42,251 nt of DNA from Actinomycetes bacterium (GTDB taxonomy: Bacteria > Actinomycetota > Aquicultoria > Aquicultorales > Aquicultoraceae): contig JAJYQA010000040.1 of NCBI GenBank assembly GCA_021794835.1, positions 1 through 42,251 of the forward strand, written 5' to 3'. A model generated the notes under the pieces. That model did not search any database. It was not told the DNA's origin and was given only the letters and a program-made list of their open reading frames with translations. Both the position numbers and the translations under genes were made by a program. Below, one piece after another: positions 33,641-42,126 of the stretch. How positions within the stretch are numbered: position 1 is the stretch's first letter; every line of letters begins with the position of its first letter.

Positions 33641-33815
33641 CCCCGTTGACTCAAGGAACCTTTCCATTTGTAAGCGATTTCATTGCAAGAAAATTATGGT
33701 TTGGTCTATTATAGAGAGCTCGATTGTAGAGTTGCTAGCTTAAAGCACACCCTTTGTGGACTCGTTACATTATAGAAATCGAGGGTAGAAAAAGGTAGTT
33801 AAGAGGTGCATTTTA

Positions 33816-34631
33816 GTGTGCAGGCTTTTTGGCATAATTGCGGATTCTCCGGTAAGTATCGAGAATCCGATTTTGGAAGGTATAAAACCGTTTATAGAGC
33901 TATCGCATAAGCATCATGATGGCTGGGGGATTGGCTATCTTGATAATTATCCTTCAGGGGTGCAAAGCGTCCGAGTGGTTAAGTCGGATTACCCAGCATA
34001 TCGCGACGACCACTTCACCGGGCTGGTTAAGCGGGTCGTGTCTTCACTTGCCATTGTGCACTTAAGGGATGCTAAATACGGCAAAGTGGCCCTTAAGAAT
34101 ACCCAGCCTTTTCTTGCGCGAGGGTGGATGTTTGCGCACAACGGCTCAATAAGAAATTTCAAAAAGATCGAGCGTGGATTAAATGGATTTAAATTCGAGG
34201 GGCAGACGGACAGCGAGAGATACTTTTACCTTGTGCTTGACCGTATCAAACAAACAGGTAACCCGCTGTTTGGTATGTGCTCGGCGATTCACTGGCTCAA
34301 TGAAAATCATTTTGAGGGAGCCAAGAACTTTTTAATGTCTGATGGCAAGCATCTCTACGCATACCGCGACGGGCGCGATCTTTTCTATGTGGTAAGAGAG
34401 CTGCCGGTTCTCCCAATCGGCCATCCAAAAGATACGATAGATCCTAATGGGCCAAACCCTAGTGGTTCAAACGGGACTTCAAAAACGGTGAAGATGGTCA
34501 TCGTCGCCTCTGAGGTTTTATCCGATGAGGATTGGCGTGAGGTACCCGAGGACTATCTTCTTTTCGTTGATGAAAATCTACAGATTACGGTCCTGCCAAA
34601 TCTCGAATCGGCAGTTGCATGCCAGATCTAG
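33816..34631 (+). CDS. Class II glutamine amidotransferase (YafJ-like)
   Basis: A 271-residue N-terminal-nucleophile amidotransferase. It begins MCRLFGI, so Cys2 becomes the nucleophile once Met is removed. Other motifs are HHDGWGIGYL, VHLRDAKYG, PFLARGWMFAHNGSI and GQTDSERYFYLVLD, given by their cores. There is no synthase domain, so the acceptor is unknown. GTG start with GAGG upstream. Followed by a long repeat-rich interval. Confidence 0.9.
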   Translation: MCRLFGIIADSPVSIENPILEGIKPFIELSHKHHDGWGIGYLDNYPSGVQSVRVVKSDYPAYRDDHFTGLVKRVVSSLAIVHLRDAKYGKVALKNTQPFLARGWMFAHNGSIRNFKKIERGLNGFKFEGQTDSERYFYLVLDRIKQTGNPLFGMCSAIHWLNENHFEGAKNFLMSDGKHLYAYRDGRDLFYVVRELPVLPIGHPKDTIDPNGPNPSGSNGTSKTVKMVIVASEVLSDEDWREVPEDYLLFVDENLQITVLPNLESAVACQI

Positions 34632-35169
34632 GGAATTACGAATTGCGAACGTCGAGTTAAATATCGGTTAATCGGAAAAATGTTGCCCGATTTATAGGGC
34701 GCTCCGCGGTACGGGTGAAATGGTGAAAAGAGAGTTCCTCCCCCTTGATAGGGGCGGTTAGGCGGGGGTGAACCCTCGTTACTTATTTTCATTCTATGAG
34801 CTAATTTGCCGATTTACCGGGCCATTTGTTTCCTATCTATCTTTACCCATTCACTGATTCATCATTTTAGTAGCCTATATAGGATTAACCATCTATGTTG
34901 AATATAAGATGTATTACTAGTAAAAAACACTAACTTCAAGGGATTTGTAATATTGATGTATTGACCGTAGGTGTAAAATAGGCTACTTTTGGAGTAATAG
35001 CCTGAACGGCATACGTCCGAACGGAAACAGATTAACTAGGTATTTAATTTGTCTAACACTAGGCAAGAGATTAATGACTACATAAATTTTTGTGGCAGAG
35101 CTAAAGTTGAATTCTAACATTGCTCTCATACACGTTAAGCTGTCTACAAGGGAAGGCCATCAGGGATTA
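34632..35169. other. 538-base intergenic interval rich in short repeats
   Basis: No gene recognised. From left to right there is a GAATTAC/GAATTGC word array (about 34631-34660), GCCCGATTTATAGGGC (34685-34700), a G/C-run element with TCCCCC, GATAGGGGCGG and GGCGGGGGTG (34729-34771), GCCGATTTACCGGGC (34808-34822), TTACCCA-type words (34846-34866), and a promoter-like pair at 34961-34989. Confidence 0.6.
34961..34989 (+). promoter_or_regulatory. Candidate promoter for the LuxR gene
   Basis: TTGACC (34961-34966), a 17-base spacer and TACTTT (34984-34989), about 180 bases before the LuxR start codon. Confidence 0.45.
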
Positions 35170-35766
35170 ATGAAAACAATACTAATTATCGATACCTACC
35201 AAATTTATCTTTATGGATTGTGCTCTATCCTCAAGGACAAGTACGAGCTTAATGTCTTTAGTGATTTTAAGAGTATCCCAATCACTCCGAGTGATCTGCT
35301 CGTATTCGGATTTAGTGTAGATCATTTTGATCCTTGCCTTGAGGTAGTCAGTAAATGCAACATACCGCTTCTAGCAGTTGTTGACGACGGGAGTAAACCT
35401 GTAATAAAAGACCTTATGTTTGAAGCTAGACCTAATTCCTATCTCCACCGCTCTAGCTTATCTGCGACCGTTTTAAATGCGGTAAAAACTACACTTAAAG
35501 GTGAGAGTTTTGTAGATAGCAGGGTTAGCCCTCTATTGCTGGATGTATTTAGGGATGAGACAAACAATTATACTCTTACAAATCAGGAAAATGCTGTGCT
35601 TAAATTAGCTTTAAAGGGTCTTTCCAACAGGGAGATCGCTCGCAATTTAGTTATATCGCTACCAACGGTAAAATATCACCTCAAAAACATCTATAAAAAA
35701 ACAAACGTCGCCAACCGTAAGCAGCTTATCGCTCTTTTTGCAAAGTATCCTTTTATCGGAGTATAG
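35170..35766 (+). CDS. LuxR/NarL-type regulator with lost receiver acidic site
   Basis: A 198-residue protein. The N-terminal domain has receiver-like length and starts KTILIIDTYQIYLYGL, but lacks the acidic pair, and the phosphoacceptor strand reads SDLLVFGFS with no Asp. The GerE helix-turn-helix is intact (LTNQENAVLKLALKGLSNRE, then TVKYHLKNIYKKTNV). Phosphorylation control is unlikely. ATG 35170 has AGGG upstream; the longer frame to 35092 is unsupported. It precedes the secreted amidase group. A cUUCGg hairpin follows the gene. Confidence 0.85.
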   Translation: MKTILIIDTYQIYLYGLCSILKDKYELNVFSDFKSIPITPSDLLVFGFSVDHFDPCLEVVSKCNIPLLAVVDDGSKPVIKDLMFEARPNSYLHRSSLSATVLNAVKTTLKGESFVDSRVSPLLLDVFRDETNNYTLTNQENAVLKLALKGLSNREIARNLVISLPTVKYHLKNIYKKTNVANRKQLIALFAKYPFIGV

Positions 35767-35781
35767 ATATCCGTTATAAAC

Positions 35782-35799
35782 ACTATCCTTCGGGATAGT
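35782..35799 (+). terminator. cUUCGg-type hairpin after LuxR gene
   Basis: ACTATCC and GGATAGT form a 7-bp stem capped by TTCG, closed by C-G: a very stable tetraloop. No T run follows, so it may stabilise the 3' end rather than terminate. Confidence 0.5.
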
Positions 35800-36035
35800 A
35801 GAAACCTATACCTTAGAATCGCTATATTAGGTATGTAATGGATATTCCATTTGTACTAAAAGGCAATAGCGGCGACTAAAGATCCACCATAACAATATTA
35901 AGCTTTTCCAGCTAGCACACGCAAATCGACAGATCTATTGCAATCTAGAAGAAAGGGAGGTGATTACGGTATTGATTTAAGCAAGTGTTCAAATGCTGGA
36001 AGTAGGAAGACTAGAATCTAAGGAGGGGTATAGTC

Positions 36036-37211
36036 ATGTTTTCAAATGGAAGGAAGGTTGCCAGAGTAGTATCAACAATAGTAGCGGTGCTTGTGATATT
36101 TAGCGTTCCTATGGTGGCTGGCGCTGCTGTTAATAGCGTAACATCGAATGCAAATCAAACTTCAGGACTGCCTGCTAATATCACCAAGGATTTACAATTG
36201 CAGCTTGAGAAATACCTTGATGGGAGAGCCAAACTTGCACACTGGAATGTAAGCAAGGAGAATATTACTCTAGTTTCAACTAAGCGTTTAGGTACAGAGG
36301 TATCGGCTGTTTTTGATGTTAAAACCATAGCTCGCGATAATTGGACAAAGGTAGAAGATTCACCGGCAATAAAAGGAAGAGTTGCTTTTCTAAGGGATAA
36401 ATCTACGCAGCTTTCCAGGGCACAGATAGCAGAGATCAATAAGGATATGGCAATTTGGAAACAGGCTTTAACCGAATATGTCACCAAGGATCAAGAGACC
36501 AATGATAGAATCAAGGTTGTAGGTCTACTTGATTCTAAAGGTATGCTAATGGTGGATACAGTAAAGCTCTATTTGGAAGGTCCTCTAGGTGGCGATTATC
36601 AGCAGATAAGCCTTGATCAGATTCCAACAACGCAAGAAGCTGAAAAAGGTGCTTATAATGCGGTAAGCAAATTAGCTGAAGATGTAAAAAGGCAAAAGCA
36701 GGTAACTAGTGCAGCAACTTATAACCCCTCATCAGCAGTAAGTTACGCAAATACCTGGGTTAAAGCCACAAGTAGCCATTGCTCCGATGGCTATACCTAT
36801 CAAAACCATTATAACTACAACCTATCACAGTATAGCACGTGGTATGATTGCAACGACTGTGCAAACTATGTCTCCCAAGCTGTAAATGCTGGTGGTATAC
36901 CTCGCCACTATGTCAGCGGTGGGTGGTATCCATATACGGCCTGTTGGATAAACTGTAACTACCTAGTCGGATATATGGTTTTAAACGATAATTGGCATAG
37001 CACAGATATCAATGGATGCAGCGCTGGCTATCCGTTCGTTATGTATCATACACGTACCGATGGTAGCCGTGATTACTACCATGCTTTGATGATGGTATAT
37101 AACAATGGCGCCTATCGGAAGTTTAGTGCGCATACGAACGACAGAAACCAGTCATCCTGGAGTGGCACCTCTGGTGTGCAATTTTTTAGAGTGGGTTCAA
37201 CTGTCTACTAG
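36036..37211 (+). CDS. Secreted Amidase_6-domain protein
   Basis: A 391-residue exported protein. It has a signal peptide (about 1-31), a pro-region of about 200 residues (about 40-235) and a C-terminal Amidase_6 domain (about 238-391). The domain shows AVSYANTWVKA, WYDCNDCANYVSQAVNAGG (catalytic Cys region), and YYHALMMVYN with the His. Six Cys lie in this domain, more than needed for catalysis, suggesting disulfides. Such domains are thought to act on cell-wall or peptide amides. Start ATG with AAGGAGGGG. A shorter, broken relative is at 38970-39355. Confidence 0.85.
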   Translation: MFSNGRKVARVVSTIVAVLVIFSVPMVAGAAVNSVTSNANQTSGLPANITKDLQLQLEKYLDGRAKLAHWNVSKENITLVSTKRLGTEVSAVFDVKTIARDNWTKVEDSPAIKGRVAFLRDKSTQLSRAQIAEINKDMAIWKQALTEYVTKDQETNDRIKVVGLLDSKGMLMVDTVKLYLEGPLGGDYQQISLDQIPTTQEAEKGAYNAVSKLAEDVKRQKQVTSAATYNPSSAVSYANTWVKATSSHCSDGYTYQNHYNYNLSQYSTWYDCNDCANYVSQAVNAGGIPRHYVSGGWYPYTACWINCNYLVGYMVLNDNWHSTDINGCSAGYPFVMYHTRTDGSRDYYHALMMVYNNGAYRKFSAHTNDRNQSSWSGTSGVQFFRVGSTVY

Positions 37212-37299
37212 ATATTAATAACTATGCACTAGCAGGCTTAGAGTATAACAGACGTGTAATTGTTGTTCAGCAGTATTCTTGCTACAGGTTCGGTATCGA

Positions 37300-37331
37300 C
37301 CAGGTTGCTATTATTAGTAGCAACCTGGTTT
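37300..37331 (+). terminator. Terminator after amidase gene
   Basis: An 11-bp perfect stem CCAGGTTGCTA/TAGCAACCTGG with a 7-base loop, followed by TTTG; 88 bases past the stop codon. Confidence 0.7.
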
Positions 37332-37366
37332 GATGCCTTAGAAGTGTTAATAAGACAGGTGGCGGT

Positions 37367-38458
37367 ATGTACAGAATTTATATTTACAGGAATCATATCA
37401 TCGTAGGGTTGATTTTGCTGATGGCAGTGCTCGTGGGTCCGAGCTGCACGGCTGTTCATAATTATAAAAAGGTAGAGAGCGTAAAAACTGCACGGGTCGG
37501 AGAAATTCCTCTCGTACTGTTTCCGGCTAGACTAGATAGCTCTACGAGTAATTCTTCAACAAATAATGGGTTGTTTGGCTACTGGTATCCAGAAATCGGT
37601 AGTATTAAACTGGAAAGCAATCCCTTCTCTCTTGATAGCGCAGAGAATGTAATTGCAAGATCGTTGTGGAAAAGAGGCAACTCTACGGCGTCAGGGCAAG
37701 ATAAAAGCTCAGAAACTTTAAATTTAGGTGATAGTATTACGGCTCGTTTTGGGCCAGCTAAAACGATAACCATAGCTAAAGATGGGCAGTACTTGGAGAG
37801 AGGCGTCATTGCCGTAGAGGTAAACGAGGGCGGCCGCATAAAGGAGCGGCTCCTAGAACCTATGATTCCAGTAGATGCCTCTGGGTCATATCCATTGCTT
37901 TTATTTGGTACGCTAAAAAATTTCAAGATTCTCGCAACTTACGATCACTTATCTAAAGACAAAGAAGGGGCAATTGTTGGGCACCTTATCCTAGGTAGCA
38001 TTCGTGATTCAAAAGTAGAATGGCAGGATATAAGGGGCGATTATTGTAGTTTTGTCGCCGGTGACAGGTCTGATGCTGTTAGACTTGGTGATAGGATTTT
38101 TATAGTGGCTTGCGGCAAGGTAATGATACTCGATTTCAAGAATGGACCTCCAAAACTGTTACCCCTTAATTCCGCCAATCAACTTATAGGTAAAGTCAGG
38201 GACAAGTCGGGCGACATGGAGCTGAAGATATCATTTGGCGCCTATAAAGACATACTTCTTGTATCGGCTCAAGGTATGGATGAGCAATGGGTATGGGCCT
38301 TGCAGGATGACTCATTTATTGGCGGCATGCATATTACTTTTAGTAACAGCAAGCTTCTACTTTATAACAAAGACAATGCTGCTATTGCCGAAGAAGTATT
38401 GCCGAATGCACAAGCTGGGATTGTTCTACCAAATCCAGGTTGTAACATTCGCAACTAA
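37367..38458 (+). CDS. Unknown secreted protein
   Basis: A 363-residue protein with an N-terminal hydrophobic export signal (about 10-28; IIVGLILLMAVLVGPSC). The Cys after it could be lipidated, but VGPSC is a poor lipobox. The rest is soluble and rich in beta-strand-like segments (VIAVEVNEGG, IFIVACGKVMILDF, DILLVSAQG), possibly propeller-like. I do not recognise the family. ATG with AGGTGG. It is followed by the VKOR-like gene after 43 bases and probably co-transcribed with it. Confidence 0.65.
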   Translation: MYRIYIYRNHIIVGLILLMAVLVGPSCTAVHNYKKVESVKTARVGEIPLVLFPARLDSSTSNSSTNNGLFGYWYPEIGSIKLESNPFSLDSAENVIARSLWKRGNSTASGQDKSSETLNLGDSITARFGPAKTITIAKDGQYLERGVIAVEVNEGGRIKERLLEPMIPVDASGSYPLLLFGTLKNFKILATYDHLSKDKEGAIVGHLILGSIRDSKVEWQDIRGDYCSFVAGDRSDAVRLGDRIFIVACGKVMILDFKNGPPKLLPLNSANQLIGKVRDKSGDMELKISFGAYKDILLVSAQGMDEQWVWALQDDSFIGGMHITFSNSKLLLYNKDNAAIAEEVLPNAQAGIVLPNPGCNIRN

Positions 38459-38501
38459 TACCTTTATGTATATCGATAACTGGTTAGAAGGAAGAGGGCA
38501 A

Positions 38502-38906
38502 ATGCCAGGTAAAAAGTTCAATTTAGTATCAGGTCTCTGTTTCCTTGATATGGCGATACTTTTATATATAGCTTGGATAAAATATAATGCAGAGACCTGC
38601 CTGTCATGTAGCCAGCAAACGGTTACCCCAATTAATGGTGTTTATATCGCATTGCTAGGCTTTGGTGCAGCCCTAATTTTAGCTGTGCTGCATAGCTTTA
38701 CGGCCCGACTGAAGATTTTTAGATTTTTAACACTTGGCTTAGCAACTATATCAGCAAGTTCTGCCTCGTACCTTCAGGCTGCACAGCTATCAAGGGCAAT
38801 TAATCTTTGTTACTACTGCCTCATAGCTGCTATTTTGTTCTATATAGTCTTTTGTATTGTAGCTTTTGAAACCGTTGTTAAACCGTTTATCTTAAGTAGG
38901 GTTTAA
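38502..38906 (+). CDS. Vitamin K epoxide reductase (VKOR)-like membrane protein
   Basis: A 134-residue protein with four hydrophobic helices. A Cys pair CLSC lies in the loop after helix 1 (residues about 30-33), PINGVYIALLGFGAALIL forms helix 2, and CYYC stands at the start of helix 4. This is the VKOR disulfide-relay layout: loop cysteines and a CxxC centre that pass electrons to quinone and oxidise exported proteins. It is shorter than most VKORs. ATG 38502 has AAGGAAGAGGG; the longer frame overlapping the upstream gene is rejected. It sits among Cys-containing secreted proteins that could be its substrates. Confidence 0.7.
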   Translation: MPGKKFNLVSGLCFLDMAILLYIAWIKYNAETCLSCSQQTVTPINGVYIALLGFGAALILAVLHSFTARLKIFRFLTLGLATISASSASYLQAAQLSRAINLCYYCLIAAILFYIVFCIVAFETVVKPFILSRV

Positions 38907-38969
38907 TCTATCTAAACGTGTGAGCTCCAAAAAAATGGCGAATTAAACCCTGTTGAGGAGAGATTATAT

Positions 38970-39355
38970 ATGAGAAAAAGAGTTGTTGTTATCTTAATTG
39001 CCTGCATTCTTTTTGTGCTTACCGTCACACCAGCAGCTTATGGCAGTAACCACTACGAGAGAAGAATCATTCTATTTGGCAATAGTATAAAGCCAGAGAC
39101 ACAGATTGCTTTAATAAATAAGTACGGAAGCTATGTACAACTGACCAGCCTGGTTTTCAGAGGATTAAGGCAGTGGGTAAACTTGATGCCAATGGAAAAC
39201 TTCTGCCTAACTCAGTAAAGCTTTATTGTGAAGGAGATGGCCCTGATGGAAAAGGTATCAGATATGTTCCATGTAGTCGCATTCTCAAAGATGTTCCAAC
39301 TCCTAAGCAAGAAAGAGATGCTTATAATGCGTTCAGACAAATGTTTGGGATCTAA
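38970..39355 (+). pseudogene. Decayed paralogue of the Amidase_6 pro-region
   Basis: The first frame (38970 on) gives a signal peptide and TQIALINKYGSYV. After a frameshift in about 39122-39142 the second frame reads TTDQPGFQRIKAVGKLDANG, then LLPNSVKLYCEGDGPDGKG and DVPTPKQERDAYNAF. Both parts match the intact amidase at 36036-37211 (AQIAEINKD; TKDQETNDRIKVVGLLDSKG; VDTVKLYLEG; IPTTQEAEKGAYNAV). The N-terminal middle part and the whole catalytic domain are missing. The frameshift could be a sequencing error, but the missing catalytic domain is not. Confidence 0.7.
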
Positions 39356-39440
39356 GATGGCAGCAGCTGGGTTATTCCTTTTGAAAAGCTAGGGGCAGAG
39401 GAGTAATCTATAATTGACACAGAAAACGGAGAAATGCTTG

Positions 39441-39893
39441 GTGGTGAAGAAGCGCAGTAGCCTTAAACTTGCTATTTTAGCGCTGGCTCTTGTTTTAATC
39501 ATTGGCATTATAGGATGTAGTGGGGGCAGAGATACTCCGGTAGCCGAAAATGCACTCAAAAGAAAAATCGAGAGGACTTTTAAGCAAACTGATGCTTTGC
39601 TCATATACAAGATAGATTATACTAACGAAGGTACACATGAGAGCTTAAAGCGGCGCATAGCAAAGGATACGGCAGATTTTAATAAAATCAAGGAGATATT
39701 TCATAAGGCAAGTACAGAAGGCGACGTTATACAGAGCATGCGAGACCATTACATTATCTTCATGGGAGCCAATAAAGTTCTCTTAAAGCTTGATTATTGC
39801 TCTAGTGATGGAAGATTGAAGGAGATGAGGCACTCGGATACTTCTCCGCCCATGCTATTTGTGCCAAAGAGCCAGCGATCTATAATTAATTAA
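39441..39893 (+). CDS. Putative lipoprotein of unknown function
   Basis: A 150-residue protein with a signal and lipobox (ILALALVLIIGIIGCSGG), so probably anchored to the outer face of the membrane. The mature part is charged, with a KIDYTNEGTHESLKRR segment, and no family is recognised. GTG 39441 is preferred by the GGAG nine bases upstream; a TTG at 39414 or 39438 is possible. It is the last gene in the secreted-protein group. Confidence 0.55.
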   Translation: MVKKRSSLKLAILALALVLIIGIIGCSGGRDTPVAENALKRKIERTFKQTDALLIYKIDYTNEGTHESLKRRIAKDTADFNKIKEIFHKASTEGDVIQSMRDHYIIFMGANKVLLKLDYCSSDGRLKEMRHSDTSPPMLFVPKSQRSIIN

Positions 39894-39930
39894 TATTTAG
39901 AAACTACGCCAGGGCCTTTACCGGGGTCCA

Positions 39931-39962
39931 ATAACCATCTATCCTATTACCTATAATCTATG
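39931..39962 (+). repeat. TATTACC/TATAATC seven-base words before rmuC
   Basis: ATAACCA, TCTATCC, TATTACC, TATAATC, TATGCG follow at seven-base steps. The apparent ATG of the long rmuC frame at 39960 lies in this array, which is one reason to prefer the later start. Confidence 0.55.
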
Positions 39963-39980
39963 CGAGTTCCTGGAGCAGTT

Positions 39981-41006
39981 ATGGATACAGTCGTTGTACT
40001 TCTTACAGCACTAGTTGTTTTGCTTATTGTTGCCGTTGTCTATCTATCTACCAGAAAATCCTCCGGTGATGTATCGGGGCTTCGCGACGTTCTTGAGAGA
40101 CAAAGCCTTATTATGCAGGAGATGAAAACAAACGTTGAGTTTGGGGGCCGCGGGCAGGATATCCTGCGTGAGGAGCTGCAAAAAACACAGCGGGCGATCG
40201 AGCATTTAAGGATTGATACCGAGGCGCGAAGGAAGCTCGAAGAAGAAAGCCGGCAAGTAGTAAAGCGTCTTGAGAGCGTAATTGTTGGAAGCTACTCAAA
40301 GGGACAGGCCGGCGAGAACATCCTCAATGAGATTTTTAAGCTCTTTCCCCGCGAGATGGTTGCCTATAACTTCAATGTCGGCGGCAAGGTTGTCGAGTTT
40401 GGGCTGGTTCTCTCGGATAAAAAAGTTCTTCCCATAGATTCAAAGTGGCCGGCCACCAACCTTCTTATTGCGCTAGAGGAGGAGCCGGATGAAAAGGTCA
40501 GGCTCGGTATAGTTGATCAGATAGAAAAAGAGGTGGGGAGGCGCATCCGTGAGGTCTGCCAATACATCGATCCCGATATCACCTCTCCTTGGGCTATTGC
40601 GGCGGTGCCCGATGCAGTTTTCTCGGTCTGCAAACGCGCCTACCTCGATGCCTATAAACGGCAGGTAATTTTGATGTCTTATAGTATGACCATCCCCTAT
40701 ATCCTCACATTCTACAGCCTTCACCTGCAATACTCGCGCTCGGTTGATATCGAGAATCTGCAGAGCCACCTTATAACCATTGGGCGGCAATTGGATGAGA
40801 TGGAGCAGATTCTTGAGAACAAGATCATCCGGGGAGGCACCATGATAAACAATGCCTACGGAGAGTATAAGCAGCTAATATCGCGCATGCGCGCTTCGGT
40901 TACCTACCTGCAGGCCTTCGAATTGACAGATGGTTTGGAAAAAGAACCGTCGGTAGCAGGTACGGATCAGTCCCGGTTGAGCTCGGTTGACGAAATGCCG
41001 ATTTAA
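39981..41006 (+). CDS. rmuC: DNA recombination protein RmuC family
   Basis: A 341-residue protein with an N-terminal membrane helix (about 3-23), a coiled coil (about 30-105) and an RmuC nuclease-like domain with GQAGENILNEIF, VEFGLVLSDKKVLPIDSKWP and YILTFYSLHLQY. RmuC limits inversions and rearrangements in E. coli, presumably by cutting structured DNA. It is shorter than E. coli RmuC. ATG 39981 is set by GGAG five bases upstream. Confidence 0.9.
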   Translation: MDTVVVLLTALVVLLIVAVVYLSTRKSSGDVSGLRDVLERQSLIMQEMKTNVEFGGRGQDILREELQKTQRAIEHLRIDTEARRKLEEESRQVVKRLESVIVGSYSKGQAGENILNEIFKLFPREMVAYNFNVGGKVVEFGLVLSDKKVLPIDSKWPATNLLIALEEEPDEKVRLGIVDQIEKEVGRRIREVCQYIDPDITSPWAIAAVPDAVFSVCKRAYLDAYKRQVILMSYSMTIPYILTFYSLHLQYSRSVDIENLQSHLITIGRQLDEMEQILENKIIRGGTMINNAYGEYKQLISRMRASVTYLQAFELTDGLEKEPSVAGTDQSRLSSVDEMPI

Positions 41007-41046
41007 TATTTGTAAGTGTTTTGGCGTTCTATCGATTGGAGTATAA

Positions 41047-41481
41047 ATGGCAAAACATCACGGGTATAGAGATGGCTACAACCCTCAGGCGGACAGCCCC
41101 GAGCTGGTGGCCGGGCAGTGGCTGCAAAACGCCGAGCAGGATTTGGAGGTCGCCAATACCCTTTTTACAGCGGGTTATTATGGCTGGGCCGCTTTTGCCT
41201 GCCAGCAGGCCATCGAAAAGCTCATAAAAGGCGCCTACGTTAAAAACAGACGTAAAATACCGCCCCACGTGCATAGAATCCAGCGACTGTTTGCCATAAT
41301 GAAGCTCGACCCGCCCGAAGATTACATAAACAGTATCCTTGAGATCGACCAGTGTTACACATCCACAAGGTACCCAGGCTACAAGCACAATTTCTATTGC
41401 CGCAGTAAAGAGAGTTCACAGGAAATACTTAAGAAAACCCGGGAGACATATGCATGGCTAAGACAAGAGCTTCAACTTTGA
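41047..41481 (+). CDS. HEPN-domain protein (HepT-like toxin)
   Basis: A 144-residue all-helical protein: WLQNAEQDLEVANTLFTAGY, WAAFACQQAIEKLIKGAYV, then TSTRYPGYKHNFY. The last is an R-x5-H variant of the HEPN RNase motif followed by a Tyr. In HEPN/MNT systems this is the RNase toxin. Start ATG with GGAG six bases ahead. It overlaps the MNT gene by 28 bases, so the pair is co-translated. Confidence 0.88.
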   Translation: MAKHHGYRDGYNPQADSPELVAGQWLQNAEQDLEVANTLFTAGYYGWAAFACQQAIEKLIKGAYVKNRRKIPPHVHRIQRLFAIMKLDPPEDYINSILEIDQCYTSTRYPGYKHNFYCRSKESSQEILKKTRETYAWLRQELQL

Positions 41482-41789
41482 AAACCATAAATCAGTTCGT
41501 AAAGGTTGCTAAGAAGCAGCTTGACATAAAAAAAATCGTCCTTTTTGGCTCACATGCAACCAGCAAAGCGCGCGAGTGGAGCGACATCGACCTTGCTGTG
41601 GTATCGGACGATTTTAAGGATATGGACTTTCACGACCGTCTTCTACTACTCAACAGAATAACCTGGGACGGAGGCATGACCGAGATCGATGCCCTGGGCT
41701 ACACCTCTGAGGAGTTTGAGTCTGAGAATCCCCTCGATCTCGTCACCGAGATCAAAGAACACTGCGTTGTTGTCTACGAGAAGCTTTAG
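41454..41789 (+). CDS. MNT-domain nucleotidyltransferase (MntA-like antitoxin)
   Basis: A 111-residue minimal nucleotidyltransferase. The motif GSHATSKAREWSDID fits GSx10DxD, followed by LAVVSDDF. In known pairs the enzyme AMP-labels a Tyr of the HEPN toxin and silences it. ATG 41454 lies inside the HEPN gene with GGGAG eight bases upstream. Confidence 0.9.
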   Translation: MAKTRASTLKTINQFVKVAKKQLDIKKIVLFGSHATSKAREWSDIDLAVVSDDFKDMDFHDRLLLLNRITWDGGMTEIDALGYTSEEFESENPLDLVTEIKEHCVVVYEKL

Positions 41790-41866
41790 GTTTAATAAAC
41801 CTATGGTGGGGTATTTCGGAAGTAAGAACTCACAGCTTTGTATCTACATAACCAGGAGGTTGTTAA

Positions 41867-42055
41867 ATGGTCTCGACCGCAAAAGTTAGCCAGTTCTTAG
41901 AGGGGCTTGATTTCCCGGTAAATAAACAACAAATAATTGATTTTGCGATGGACAACAATGCCCCACAGGATGTGCTAGACATCCTTCACCAGATGCCAGA
42001 GGGCAGGTATTTTAGCATGGCTGGAATTTGGGAGGCTATCGGCAGAGTGGCTTGA
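41867..42055 (+). CDS. DUF2795 small protein
   Basis: A 62-residue helical protein with FLEGLDFPVNKQQIIDFAMD, NNAPQDVLDILHQMPEGRYF and a closing helix, matching DUF2795. The function is unknown. ATG with a strong GGAGG upstream. It is the last gene before the terminal inverted repeat. Confidence 0.85.
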   Translation: MVSTAKVSQFLEGLDFPVNKQQIIDFAMDNNAPQDVLDILHQMPEGRYFSMAGIWEAIGRVA

Positions 42056-42126
42056 GACAAGATAGGCGGTCACGTTTGCTAATACTTTTATGTATCCCAT
42101 AGCATCCCCCGATTGATCGGAGTATT

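Noticed and set aside
37270-37330. Possible tRNA arm (GGTTCGGTATCGACC) near the amidase gene
   Set aside because: No cloverleaf, anticodon arm or acceptor stem; the nearby stem is better read as a terminator.
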